64,000 bases of DNA from Neodiprion pinetum (GCF_021155775.2 NC_060233.1:36301077-36365076); one strand, 5' to 3'; numbered from the stretch's first letter, positions 22,807-34,976 are shown. Numbers and translations are program-made. The notes: generated from the letters alone by a model not told the origin.

Positions 22807-23812
22807 GTCGTGGTAATTTTAGGTAGGAAAACTCAGAGAGCTTTTTCTGCGATCCTTAAACAATACCTAGATATTTTTTTTTTAGATTTTTAGAACTCAT
22901 CGTTGAAGCACGATATCACTTTTTTGGAACTCGGGTGAATTTCACCCTGTGTAACCGTTATGCGATTTTACTGTGATGTTACCAATTATAATTAAAAAAG
23001 AACAAGATTCGGTTCGAGATTGAGAATCTTGTAAGAACCTACGTATGGTCGAAAAACTGAGAATGCAAAGTTCAACGTAGGTCCAGCTTAAGATCAGAGT
23101 TTGGAATTTGAAAGGTGGTTCGATAATTTAGAAAATAACATCAGAAATTTGGTTGAATCTGAAATGAACATGATTGTGGAGAATGAGATCGTGAATTGTA
23201 GAGTTTTCATTCCTTTTCTTTAGTTTTTCCTCTCTTCTCCATTGAAGTTCCGGAAATCCACGCCAATTTGTTTGTTCTAATTCTGATATTGCCACTTTTA
23301 TACGCCATTGAAAATCTGTGAAAAAAGGCCTGGATTTAACTTGCCTAAAATACTGCGAAAACCTTCTTTCGCGGTGCTATTTAACGGGCTAATCCTATCC
23401 CATAAAACACCTCCGGCGACTTTTCTGCGCGACAAAAAGTATAAGGTATACTTAAGAACACGTTTGGAATCGCCGCCTAACTCAAGATTCTATTTTATTA
23501 CTACAAGTCTCCGTATATATAAACAACTATCGCGAATGATGTAGCAGAAGCCAGAATGCTTCTGTATATATTTGCCTGCAGATAACCATCGGTGAATTAA
23601 AATATCAGCACATGCGGTATAATTCCTATCTTCACCTATTTGTGTAATTTTTATCTGAAACCGTACAATTTCCGAGTCTCTTAAACTTTCGTGTAACTTT
23701 CAGTTGAGCTTTCCGAGTTACTTCTGACAATTAGAATTTTGCTCATCATGCTCATGCGGCAAACTTGTAGTAACTGTTGCAACATTTTTTTATTATCGCG
23801 TAACAGGGACTG
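22807..23812. other. AT-rich non-coding sequence
   Basis: AT-rich, no coding signal. The frame at 23308-23544 has no family resemblance. Nothing else recognised. Confidence 0.5.
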
Positions 23813-23852
23813 GTATATACATACATATATATTATTATATATATATATATAT
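23813..23852. repeat. (TA)n microsatellite
   Basis: Alternating TA/CATA run of about 40 bases. Confidence 0.9.
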
Positions 23853-24291
23853 CAAATCGTCAGCGGTTGTTAGATAAAAGTTTTGTTTTACATAACGATA
23901 GATAATTACTACACCGGGGTGTAAGCATCGCTGATTCTAATTCCGTGCCCTCGAAATTCTCACCCCTTCACACCGTCCCCATATCCGGCTGACTCTGGTC
24001 GCTGAGAATCCGCATAGAAGCAGTGAGACTATTAAAATTCGAAAGAAACCCGCGAAATGGAATATCGCAGATACGCCACTGGGAATAGGCGAGCTAAGGC
24101 GCGTGGCTGGAATGCGGTACGAGTTGAAGCGGCCGGTGCAAGGAGGGGGAATCGCAGAGTCGTGCGAATGCGGATAATGCGGGCGGGAGTAAGACGGAGA
24201 ATTCTAGAGGCTAGGGCCCGCTCTGGGCCCTTCGATCAGGCATCGTCATACACCCTCGTACGGGGAATGAGAAATACGGACTTAATTACCG

Positions 24292-24310
24292 CGGGTGGGG
24301 GGGAGGGGGT
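24292..24310 (+). repeat. G-rich tract
   Basis: gggtgggggggaggggg gives at least four G-runs of three or more and is G-quadruplex capable on the plus strand. Confidence 0.6.
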
Positions 24311-24778
24311 TTATTATTGCTCTGCAGCGAGTGGTGCGGGTACGTTGAACGTGCGAGGCACCCGCACCGAAGGTACCTCTACACATATCGGGTGTAATTT
24401 ACGGGAACACAAACGTACCGAAGCGGCGTACGTGCCTCGCTGAGAGCGGCAAAGAGATACGCGAGAAGCCGGCAGCGATCCTGATTTGCATCCCAAGTAG
24501 GACGCCGGCTTCTTCTTTGCTTCGGTAAATAACTTTTATAAATTGTCGAAAAAAATCACTAGTTCGAAGAGGGTACCTACTCGCGCCAAAATATAAAGGG
24601 GGGAATAATAATTTTAATCGGGTGATAAATCGGCACGATGCGTATTTAGGTACGTATCCGTGTCTACGTGTGTATATGCTGAGATGACCGCGACGAAAAC
24701 GACCGCTGCTGGGATGCCTGATAACAAAAACGAAACTCAAGAGACGGAATCCCATTTCGTTATACCGTGGCCAAGGAC

Positions 24779-24810
24779 TTTTCTTCTTCTTCTTCTTCTT
24801 ATTCTTATTC
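24779..24810. repeat. (TTC)n triplet repeat
   Basis: CTT/TTC triplets followed by attcttattc. Confidence 0.85.
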
Positions 24811-26236
24811 CGTCCTCCTGCGCGATTCTCTCACCGCGGTCCGAAGCTGTTTGAAGTTGCAAAAATAATAAAATAAACGTTCGCAAAATTTGTCCATGAA
24901 TGAGCCTCGTCGGCAACAAACAACCTGAGAAACTTGATAGCCGCATGCCTCGGGGCACCAAATTTCCTGTGCCTTTTTTACTTTTGTCGTCTCCTGCAGC
25001 TCCTGCACCGTCCTTTGCTATTAATCTACCTGCATCACCTAATAATCTGGCTAAATACCCGTAAGAATCACGTCAGCCAGCGTTTAGACGACTTGGAACG
25101 ATCCTTGACCGGGTCTGCTTTTTGCTCAAGTGCGTAAATTGCCATTTCCACATTATAACCGCCGCGATTGTTGACTGTAAATGAGCTCGGACAATCCAGA
25201 GCCATCGTTAGTGTGACAAAATTCAGTCCCTCAGAAGACGGCTACGTACAATTAATTTCCCCCCTGTACTCGTTATACAAGTTACCTCATTCTGGTCCCT
25301 TTCGCATGAATTCAGTATGATAAATAGAATTCATAATAAATTGTTGTGAAAGCTGCGATTGATTAATTATAGCAACAGGAAAATCCATCCGGATGTTTAT
25401 CCTGCGCGTTCCGTATATCTTCGTCACGAGAAATGTTCGCCATTCTAATGCTGAATTTCAGAAAAGATTGTTTCACAATAAGCTATACTTAGAACGGTTG
25501 ACACGTGGCAAATTTTTCCTTGACCGAACCATGCAGCCTTGAATGACGAATCTTCAATTAACATCCGATACCGAAGCAATTCAGTCGCGTGTCGCGTACG
25601 TTTAGAAAGCACGCTTACCGACACGTGGTGGATGAAAAGAAGAGGATAAGTAATTCGGAGCGTGCCGCGTGCAACGTCAATCATCCCATTATCCGTGGAA
25701 AAGTGCCGTCGCATGTCGGTGGAAAACGGATAATCGCAGTCCGGTGGGCCTCAAGTCCCAGCGCCGAGGCCCGGAGGCAGGTATCATTGTTGCCCACACA
25801 ATGGCTCTAAATGCAATACTTGCTCGTATTATCGGGTGCTGCCGCGCTCTCGCATAATGTGTCATAAATAGGCGCGCACACACGCCGCGTGCGCATTCCC
25901 CGCGCTGAGACAATAACCATTGTGGCAACGGGCCCAGCTCGGTTTATAAGACCCCGCAGTCGAGTAGGCTTTTATTATAAGTCCGGCCCTCGGAGTCTTA
26001 ACTACGCGCCTCGTGCCTTCGCCTCGGGCTCTTCGACCTGCAGCCCCATCGTCGCAGGACCAATGCGAGCACCGAGCCGAGCCCGAGATTGCGAAGGGAG
26101 ATTTTTATCTACCGTATATAGGAGTGGGTACCTTGGATCGCGGTGGAGCGCAGGTGGTCTTATCAGACCCACCCTGTTAGCTTGTCTCGGGATTTACCTT
26201 TCTTGTTCGTGTATCGGTGTATGCATTTTTTTATTC

Positions 26237-26254
26237 CTCTTCTTCTTCTTCTTC
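26237..26254. repeat. (TCT)n triplet repeat
   Basis: Six CTT triplets in a T-rich stretch. Confidence 0.8.
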
Positions 26255-28745
26255 CGATCCTGCTCCCAAGTCTTTTTCTTGCTCTTATTCTTCGGCTAGA
26301 AATTCGAGAACCAGGACCTTACTCGATTCCCACGTTACAGTTATTCTCCGCCCTGAACCCTCATCTGATTTGTTTCAACATGAAGATGTCACATTTTGCA
26401 GCCCAGAAAACAGTCAACTCTTTCACCTTTCATTTCGATAGCGATATTGCTCGGAGCTACGAAATATACTCATTGTTTTTAACAAAAGTTGAGCGGTACT
26501 ACTGAGATTTAAGTATAATACGATCAAGTCCGTTTTAACCGTAAAGTTAAAAAAGCTGTAGCCTTAGGCCATCGAAATTTTTGGCCGTTCAATTTTCATA
26601 ATCAAATTTGTGCTCTTAAGCTTTAGCAGTAAATATAACTGTACTTTTTGGTTACGATTAAAATTGATAACAGTTAAGGACTGTGCACTAACCTCAAATA
26701 AAAATTTATTTCCGTGTGTCATGTGATCGCGTGTTTTATTCGTTTCTTGACCCTGTAAGCCGATAAATTTTACCGGCAATCGAATTTTCCTTGATTCGCA
26801 CATTCGTTAGAAAACTGATTATCCTTTAAAAACCACCGTTATATTTAACGTATGTCCTGTACTTTTGCGAATTCTATGTCTTCCCGGTGCCTGATAAGGA
26901 AAACGTGGGCCATGTAGGTAAACTTAATTTCTGCGTAATAAAACGGTGGTATGTCGTTTGAAAAAAAATGCTACACCATGTAGTTGTTTGTAACTAATTA
27001 ATGGTTAACCTATGTGGTTACTACAATTTACGCATGTGACTTGTCGGATAAACAGTTGTAAAATCGGTTTGATAAAAAAGCTGTACGTGCAGCGAGCAGC
27101 GTGCTAGTTTCATCTAGATAAGATATCGCCAACTTCCTTATGAGTTGCCAATAAGATTTACACACGTGCGAGATGACGTGGAAAACAGCAAAAGACGCAA
27201 GTTAAGCCAGTGTTGGTCTTACGTATAGGAGGCGGAAAGTTGGGGAATCGCCTGCAGGGCTCGGTTTAAACTCAGAGATTCTGATCTCTGCTACCGCGAT
27301 TAGTGCGTCTCGATCGTTAGGCACAAGTAATCACCTCCTCGTGAATTCAGCCAGCGGCTTTTCGTACAGCCACGTCCTGCGATTGAGAAGACTTATGAAT
27401 GAGGAATAGATGGATGTAGGTACATTACGCCTATTTTGTAACTGCCTGACGTACGTCGATCACTACGAAAACGTAATTAAGTGGAAACTCTTAATTGCAT
27501 TTACAAATCCGGCAAACACTGACGCGGTGATGTGTTGTCATTGTTTTCTGATAGAGCCAGGTTTTAGGTGTTGCAACCCATCATCAATTATTGACCATCG
27601 CTAAACAGAAAGAGTTCAACGAAGCCTGCTGATACTCATTAGTAGATATCACTAATTTTGCGGTTGTACGTTGTGTCGGAATCTTTGTTTTTACCTTTAA
27701 GTAAACTCAACTCAAATGAGACGGACAAAATAATGAAATTCACGTTGTCGAGAAGAAACGTGCCTGCGTGAAACACAACTTCGCTAGATTCTCCCACATT
27801 CCACTTTCAAATTGAATCCGAAACGAGTCGTCAACTTCAGTATGTAGAATCGTAAAAATAGTTCGTACGGCGGTTTTTTTTCGATACAAAACTTATTCCT
27901 TTCTGCTGAATATTTTCGTACAGCTACTGAACGATCGTTTCTTCAAATTCATCGAGTTCGGTATCGCCGAAAGCAAGAAAAAAGAATCATCCACATTTGT
28001 CAATAAGTGTCCGAGTAATTTAACCTTGAGAGTACGTAACTGTTTCGAGTAACAAACACAGAATAGGGACGATTCAAGTATTAGCTAAGGCTAAAACATG
28101 GGCAGGCTGTTCAGAGAAACGTTGTCAAATGTTACCCTATAGTAGTAGGCATTTCAGGCAATTGATCAGAATCTGATTATTATTGGCATTTCCGCCATTC
28201 CTAGGTAATGGAATCGATTTGCCAATAAACTTTTCAAAAATCGTTAGCTAACTTACAAAAAACAGTAGTGGGCTAAGCAAGCAAACGTTACCAATCGTTG
28301 TCACTACGGATAAAATTAAAAAAATTTCAATAAAATCTAACCGTTAACTAACACTTGAATCGCCCCATCAGATATGCATCAGCAGTACATGATTGAAAAT
28401 AGAATCTGAAAATTTCGTTGAAAAGCAGAGGAATTTTTTTCGTTTGTCAAGGAGCCTCGGACTATCTTGTGGGTGTATCTTGGCGCTAACCGGAAACGGA
28501 TCCCAAAGCTTCGTGGGCGTCTCGGAGTTTCGCACGAACTTTGAATTCCGAGTATTCCGAGACCCCGTCGTCCCCTGCGCTCCAGGAGTAGGTAGTTAAG
28601 TACGTGTGGCTAAAAGTCGAGACTGACGCACTCTCACTTGAATGAAATTAGACGGAAGAAACAAGAAAAGAAAGAATGGGCGCCGCTCTGACTCACTTTG
28701 CGTCAATGAAAGTCACGGGAGTCGCAGGTTACTCGCTTGTCTGAC

Positions 28746-28784
28746 TGTGTATGTGTGTGTGTGGGGGGGTGGGGGGGGGGGGGG
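28746..28784 (+). repeat. (TG)n followed by a long G-run
   Basis: A (GT)n run passes directly into seven G's, one T, then fourteen G's. The block is strongly G-quadruplex capable. The plus frame crossing it (28642-28944) reads poly-Gly and is not a gene. An uninterrupted G14 is also a place where assembly or sequencing errors are likely. Confidence 0.9.
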
Positions 28785-29274
28785 TTACGTGCGATTGGCC
28801 GGATTACTATGCGAGCTACGTGGACTCGGCCTCGATCAAGCTTTCCGACAACGTCCGATCCACGTACGTTACACAATTATCGCTGGCAGTGCCTGCCGGG
28901 TGATCGTTTGCGGATTTCCGGCAAACAGTACAACCGGATGTTAAGTGTCAACCATATCAACAATATTCGACACACGTGCTGACCTACCACAATATCGGAG
29001 TATATGGAAAAGATTAATTGTCAATAATTTTTTCCTCGTCTTGCTTACATAGTGACATACTTACAGAAATATATGTAACGTATACATTATACGACCGACG
29101 GAGCATTTATGAAATACGTAATAACCACTCCCCTGGATTCCCACGGAAATATCGATTTTCCGATTTCATAAGTCGAATGGCGTGACTCGCGGGACGTTGG
29201 AATTTTTTTTAAACTTAAGAAAGTATAGAAATATGGGGTAAAGGTAAGTAGGAGCGAAAAGATGATCAAAATGA
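28785..29274. other. Unique non-coding sequence
   Basis: Nothing recognised. Confidence 0.5.
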
Positions 29275-29515
29275 CGGCTTATAATAATATCAAATATCAA
29301 TAATAAATAATAATAATAAATCAAATATCTTTAAAACACTAAAATGGCAAATTAGATAAAATAGACAGATAAATAAATAAATAAAATGAATAAAATAGTT
29401 AGAAACAGATCGAACTAGATAAAATAGATGAAATAGATTTAATGAAATAAATAAATACAATAAAAGTAAAATAAAATAAATGGATTACGTGAATAAATAA
29501 ATGAGATAGGTAATA
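29275..29515. repeat. Degenerate A-rich (AAAT/GAAT/AGAT)n low-complexity tract
   Basis: About 240 bases consist almost only of A, T and scattered G in aaat, gaat, agat and aata words. It abuts the long inverted-repeat element that begins at 29521. It looks like an ancient tetranucleotide satellite or an A-rich tail. Confidence 0.8.
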
Positions 29516-29520
29516 TACAC

Positions 29521-30119
29521 ATTAGACCTGTTCTTAAGGAGAATGAATTCGAACTTCGATGCTCGTACCACTCAAATTGTTTCGACATGATTCAAAAAAA
29601 AAAAAATAATATTCCCCTACCCCGGGAAATCCTTACTTTTTCTCATAAGAAAATCATTGATTTTTCAAGATACTATAAGATAAGATGAGATAAGAAGGAA
29701 GATGAGATGACTGAAATTTTTAACTTCCTATTTATTACTTTCAGCAAAGAATTTCTTTTTTCTTTAAGACCAATCCCATCGAGTTCCTTGACCGTTCAAA
29801 AGTTTGGAAATTTCTTACTGCACTAAAAGTTAGATAGCGGAGTCAAGAATAGAGGTAGTCAAATTTCCTAAGCAGTGTTTTAAAGGGGATAAATTCATCT
29901 TCATTTTTCTTTTTTAGAAAAATCTTTACCATTTTTATTTCGGACCCGATACGCACTTTAGATTAAAAACCTCGAAAAATCAATGCTTTTATTATGAGAA
30001 AAAGTAAGGTGAGTAAATATGGAGGCAAAAAAAAAATGTTATACATTGTCTTAATTATTTCGAACCAATTTAAGGGATGCGACTATCGAAATTCGATTTT
30101 ACTCTTCGTAAGGTCTAAT
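29521..30119. mobile_element. Foldback/MITE-like element with long inverted repeats, about 599 bp
   Basis: The left end attagacct (29521) and right end aggtctaat (30111-30119) are exact inverted copies, and pairing continues inwards for about 140 bases per arm. Strong blocks include aattcgaacttcgat with atcgaaattcgatt, caaattgtttcga with tcgaaccaattta, and ccttactttttctcat with atgagaaaaagtaagg followed by a shared aatcattgatttttc core. Both ends are flanked by acac, a possible 4-bp target duplication. The interior (29690-29960) is not clearly paired and not coding. This is a non-autonomous DNA element; superfamily not determined. Confidence 0.85.
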
Positions 30120-31152
30120 ACACATAGATAAAATAAATAAGACAAACGATGTACTTAAGACGCAACTTTCGTGTAAAATTGTACATTTTACTCAAGCCAT
30201 ACTTCGCCGACCTGCGCTTAAAACTCTGAGAAAATTATCACATTAACCAATATATTGCGTCATACTCGCCACGTTACGTTGGGATTTTACGGCTTACAAC
30301 ATTCATAATATTATTGTGGTATACTCGTTACGCCTAAGGAACGTTGTGCAAATTTTTAACCACCATGCGGCTTCTTTCTCTGATCCAAATCCAGATAATG
30401 TGCTTTTAAAACGACCGAGTAGATAGGGAAAAACAAATTTGATTATTAAATAATACAATTTATCAAAGTTTAATGGCTTTTTTATAGCCGTTTTGAGGAC
30501 AGCATTGCTGTGGTATCTTCTGTGACAGCCGAATTGTGCCACCGGATTCAGATCCGTCGAAAAAAGGTTGTCGAAATAACTTACCCACTTGTTTAACAAT
30601 AAAGCATAAGCTATTAAACACTTTTAATTATTTTGCAGGGACGTCCGATTCAATAGTTTTGAACTAGAATATTCCTGACAATTTCCTGCTAATGGCTGAA
30701 ACTTGTCTGGTCAATATATTGTCTTATCACTGAATCCTGACTCTGTGCAGAATTATCCTATATCTCAACTGGCTGTTTTACGTACACCATAACTAGTTGA
30801 GTTATTGTTATTCGACAGGACGAAACAATCCGATTCCGTAAAATGAAGTAAGAAATCGTAAGTAACGTACCTCCACGAACCTGTTACGTCCGTTACGTAT
30901 TATTGATCTTATTCGGGTTCTTTCCCGCTTAAAGTAGTCATACTTAAAGGGTTGTTGTAACTCGATATGATCTTGATCCGGATGTTGGTAGGATGTTGCT
31001 TGATAATTAATGTTCGTTGAAACGTGGTCTGTTTAAGAATGTTTAATTGAACATTATATTGTAAACGAAATTGAACGCAAGATCCGTACGTGTGCCTGGA
31101 GAACTAGTTCGTTTAAGGATTGTTTAAAAGCGAGTAGTGTATCAAAGGAGAC
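30120..31152. other. AT-rich non-coding sequence
   Basis: No gene signal. The minus frame at 30303-30599 (98 codons) has no motif. tttaag/gtttaa words repeat near 31035-31130 upstream of the candidate exon at 31153. Confidence 0.5.
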
Positions 31153-31426
31153 ATGTTCAGAGAAAGTCTGAACGAAATAGGAGGTCGCACAAAGCTGAGT
31201 AGGCACATTTCAGTTATGTGCGAGTTCGACGAGACGTGGAAGACCCAGATGAAGTTACACTTAAAAGATAAAAATAGCAAGTCCGGGACACCGCCGAACG
31301 TAACAAACCCTAGCCGGATTTTCTCACCGGCATGCGGCAGGATGGAAACCCTTGGGATCGAGGTGTCCCGTAATCCAGGTAAACCAGTAAAACGCGCCCG
31401 TATGCCTGGTCGAGATTCGCGTCACG
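31153..31426 (+). CDS. Candidate first coding exon ending at a GTGAGT donor
   Basis: ATG with G at -3 (gagacATG) opens 91 codons plus one base and meets a consensus donor, CACG|GTGAGT (GT at 31427-31428). The product starts MFRESLNEIGGRTKLSRHIS and is hydrophilic and Lys/Arg-rich, without signal peptide or known domain. A pyrimidine-rich acceptor-like site (cttgttttggctag, AG near 31828) follows about 400 bases later, but neither it nor the next AG gives a long open continuation. The frame would run on to 31527 unspliced. Gene-model hypothesis only. Confidence 0.2.
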
Positions 31427-34255
31427 GTGAGTCACGTCGCGAATTTTACCACCCATATAGATCTCGGAGTGCAACTCAGGCAGGCAGTCGAGCAGTCAGG
31501 GAAGGCGTCATCTCACACTACGCGTGACTCACGAGGAAGCGTGGGCTCGGAATGTCTCGTGCGTGAATGCGTGAGCACCCATATGCGTGCCTGTTCACTT
31601 AACCGAGGGACACGTAGAGGCGACGTTTATCGTGACACTTTTGGCTTCACGTGCCAGGCGCATAAATAAAATAAATCCGAATCATTTACACTCGGTTAGA
31701 TTACGCTGACGCCGGTTGGGCACGAGGGCACACCGTGACTTCCCGCAGGACCCCCGTTCCGTTATTCCGATCCCCGAGTGCATAGCTTATCGGTCAATTC
31801 TTATTTCTCACCTCTTGTTTTGGCTAGGGCAGAATTATTTTGCACGGTAGTGAGGCTGGTAAACTTTCGACAATCAACCGTATAACGGCGCAAGAATCTT
31901 GATTGGTAGTCGAATCACGCCTCCGAGCGACGCCGTGGAGAGCCACTTGTTTAAACGCTGATTACGTGCCCCTCGCCGTGTGCTCGAGCGACAAAACACA
32001 CGTGATTGGCACCGTCTAATCGCAAGAAGTACAAATCAGCCAGCTTTTATAACGGCAAACCTGCTTCCATGGCAGCCCAGGGCCAACATAGCCGGTGTTT
32101 CTTCACAATTTCACGTGCGTGTCATTGCGGCAATTCCACCCAGAGCTTGGCGGTATAAGGTACACGTGCTGTTAGGGAAGAAAAAAAACATCGCTCAACA
32201 TGTTTTGTAGGAGCTAATTAAGATTCATCCAGCGGTAATTCAGAGTCGTCTTTTTTTGCACCAGGCGTACACGTGAATGAAGAAAAATAGTTCAAATACT
32301 CGGTGTAGATTGAATATGTAACAGCATCGTTTCCTCAAAAAAGTTACTCAACCTGTAATACTGATATCTGCGAATCTGTTCAAATTTCGCAACGCTTTAC
32401 AGAAGCTTCTGGGACTACCGCCTGTCTTCGGTTGCGAAGCGGCAGGAGCAGTTGACTGTGCTCAAAACGGGATGATCGGAGTGTTTCTGAATATAAATAC
32501 AAGCGAAACGATTTGAGTAATCTAATTCCAATGCCTCGTTCAATGCAATTAGCCTCCGAGTGATTTCTCATTTTCCACGAATCCAACGCTCGGCCATTGA
32601 CGTCATATTTCTCAGACCCATGACAAACAGACAAGCCCTGAGTAATACCGTGCCGCATATTATTCACCTGACGAGATCACGCTGTTTTGGCGACCTTTCC
32701 AATGGGACTGCATGCAATCACGACTCGCTTAAGCACTTGACGTGCGATTGAGTGAACAAACCGCGACATAAGACGCTCGTTTTCTTCAGCTCGGTTTCCA
32801 TAGAGCAGACTCTGAAGAGTCCAACTTCTATGCGGCTAACGAGACGGGGATGGAATGGGATGGGATGGGATCGGATCGAACCACCCGATGGAATCTGCGT
32901 CCAGGATTGGTACCCCGAGCACGTTCCGAGGCCAGCGTGCCAAACGCGAGCCTCCAACGACGGACGTCTCCTCGTGAGTTCTCGTGTCCGAGCAGAGCAC
33001 GTCCTAGTAATTGCATAACTCGAAAGGTCACCGGGTCGCCTAGGATCAGGAGGTTCGTAATTCTTATCTGATGAGGTTCTCGCCTCGAGCCTCGAGGCCT
33101 CGGGGTCGAGTACGTATCCGTCGTACAAATGCGAATCGGAAAATACGCCTTTTTCTCACTCGTCCTTTCTGCAGCCCGCGTTGCGATATCGGCACTCGTG
33201 TACCACGGGTAGGAATATCGCCGTGTGCCTGGGCTCGATAAGTTTCACACGCCATTCCACACCGTGGCTCTAGGTAACGGGATATAATAACAGAGTGTTA
33301 ATCATGAGTCATTTCATCCCGACCCGTTAATCTGAACGCGGGGTGAGTTTATTGACGAGTATGGAAATTCCGAGGGTACCAGCTTCTCGCGGCACTGCAT
33401 AATTGCGGATAATTATCGAACGCGACAAAAATCACCCAACTTTTATCATTGCTCTGCGCCAAGGAAATTTTACGAAATCATGCGGAAGATTGGTTATAAA
33501 TCAGACCACGCGGATCGGGCTTATGAAGCTTAAAACTCACGCTGCAGCTCCTCGTACGCGAAATTACTCGAGCGATCAAGTGCTCAAGCTACAACCGTCA
33601 TTTGTCATAGGGTGGATACCGCAGGATCGTGTTCCGCGAAGGAGCGAATAATATTTCACGTCCGGGTACCATATTTTTCCAAACGTCCATCTCTATTTGG
33701 GACATTGTATTATCGAGGAGTGAATTTCCGTTGATCTATGTGATTGAGAAAATGTTTGGACCAAGTAATGAATGCTCACCGTTCGATAATTGAACAGCTG
33801 TCCACGCGATTCGTACAATCCAAACAAATGTATCGATTCGAATCAAAGGTTAGATCGCTTGATATTTTTTTTGTTTTGTTCCGCTCGGGGTTACGGAAGG
33901 TTTCTAGCGCTCGGGTTGTTAGCCCTTGGTACGGCCCTGGGCTGGTACGTCTGGTTCTGATAATTGTGGGCTGGCCTGTGATTATCCGGTGGTTGAATCT
34001 AATTTAGATGCCTGAACGCGTAGTAATCGTTGGAGAGTCTTGATTTACTAAAAAATGATCCCAATTTTACACGTACAACTGAAGCATACATCGCATCGCG
34101 TTCGTTCAGTGCCAACTAATTTATTATCCTCCACTTGACGTGGGCACTTTGCGGGTCCGGATTTACTAGCGCTCGAAGAATAATTTCCCCGGGGCGATAA
34201 GCGCGAGCAGCCATATCTGAATTTTCTCTCACGCTCGCGGAGACACCGAAAGATA
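31427..34255. other. CpG-rich non-coding sequence
   Basis: A short ggat/gggat tandem is listed separately. The minus frame 32718-33128 (136 codons) overlaps three plus frames and has no motif. Nothing else recognised. Confidence 0.5.
32846..32877. repeat. (GGGAT)n-like tandem repeat
   Basis: Five or six imperfect 5-bp units of gggat/ggaat. Not the insect telomere motif TTAGG. Confidence 0.75.
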
Positions 34256-34750
34256 TCATAATTGCCCTGGTTCTTTTTCCTCCTTCATCCCGCGTGCGAA
34301 GCGTTTCGGATTCGGTCGAAAAAAGATCACCACTCGCCCGGGTTTCCTCTCTTGCTCTCTCTCTCTATAACCGCTCCTAATGACCGAGGACAAAGGGAAA
34401 ACGGACAAGAGAGGCAAACGAGCGACCCGATGCGAAAGCGATAAGTTGATAAACCAGCGCGTCTGCTCGCTGATGAGGTGCCGAGGAGCTGCCGTTAAGT
34501 CGTCTCCGACCCTAATTAGCTTCCGTTCACGGACCGGGCTCCCAGCCATTTTCTTAGTGATAAATAAGACGCGAGGGTGTTCAATTAACAGCACATATGT
34601 AGCAGGTACTCCATTCATACCGTGGTAGTCTCGAATGTGATTTCGAAAATCCTGTTTTTCAGCTGCTGGTTCCTCGCCGTATACATCAGGACTTTGTATA
34701 TTTGCGCCGACAATGCTAATCTCAAACTCAGAACCCCACAGTAATGGCAT
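34256..34750 (-). CDS. 164-codon ORF, hypothetical
   Basis: ATG has A at -3 (ccaaaATG on the minus strand). The product begins MPLLWGSEFEISIVG and contains a hydrophobic patch (ATYVLLIEHPRVLFIT), with a Lys/Arg/Glu-rich C-terminus. No family is recognised. It lies about 110 bases downstream, on the same strand, of the candidate start exon 34860-34976, but no acceptor joins the two in frame: the pyrimidine-rich AG near 34809 leads straight to a stop. Length is within chance expectation. Confidence 0.14.
   Translation of the reverse strand: MPLLWGSEFEISIVGANIQSPDVYGEEPAAEKQDFRNHIRDYHGMNGVPATYVLLIEHPRVLFITKKMAGSPVRERKLIRVGDDLTAAPRHLISEQTRWFINLSLSHRVARLPLLSVFPLSSVIRSGYREREQERKPGRVVIFFRPNPKRFARGMKEEKEPGQL
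34346..34368. repeat. (CT)n microsatellite
   Basis: Interrupted CT run. Confidence 0.8.
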
Positions 34751-34859
34751 TTTGGAGATAAACGTTTCGTTCCACTTCCTATCTAATCACTGTACCTTAT
34801 ACCTGTTCGGAAAGAAGAGATCGCTTTTATGCTACTATGCAGATACCGCATCAGCTCAC

Positions 34860-34976
34860 CTTCGGCCGGTTTCCTTTTCGGTCTGTGCCGGTAACTCTTG
34901 GAGTCTCAATTATTCGTTCGCCACCCGGTATTTCAGGGACACATTCTTTGGCAGTGATTTCGAAACATTCCGCCAT
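34860..34976 (-). CDS. Candidate first coding exon on minus strand
   Basis: An ATG directly after an in-frame TAG opens exactly 39 codons (start MAECFEITAKECVPEIPGG, acidic-to-basic hydrophilic) and ends in AAG at a good donor, AAG|GTGAGC, phase 0. Past the donor the frame stops two codons later, as expected of an intron. Residue composition is protein-like, but no family is recognised and no convincing downstream exon was found. Short length makes chance a serious alternative. Confidence 0.16.

Larger units (their letters stand above)
23853..28640. other. Mixed non-coding sequence
   Basis: 24060-24440 is G-rich, and its Arg/Gly-rich frame is a composition effect. 25850-26110 is CpG-rich. 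26500-28400 is AT-rich with no ORF above about 80 codons. CACGTG-containing words occur near 25505 and 25620. No RNA gene or repeat family recognised apart from the simple repeats listed. Confidence 0.5.

Noticed and set aside
24057..24443. 128-codon Arg/Gly-rich ORF
   Set aside because: Composition artefact of G-rich DNA; no motif, no splice context.
28642..28944. ORF with poly-Gly
   Set aside because: Produced by the G14 tract.
30001..30020. GTAAGGTGAGTAA donor-like sites
   Set aside because: They lie within the inverted-repeat arm of the mobile element and have no upstream open frame.
32846..32877. Telomere-like repeat
   Set aside because: The unit is gggat/ggaat, not TTAGG, and only about six imperfect units.
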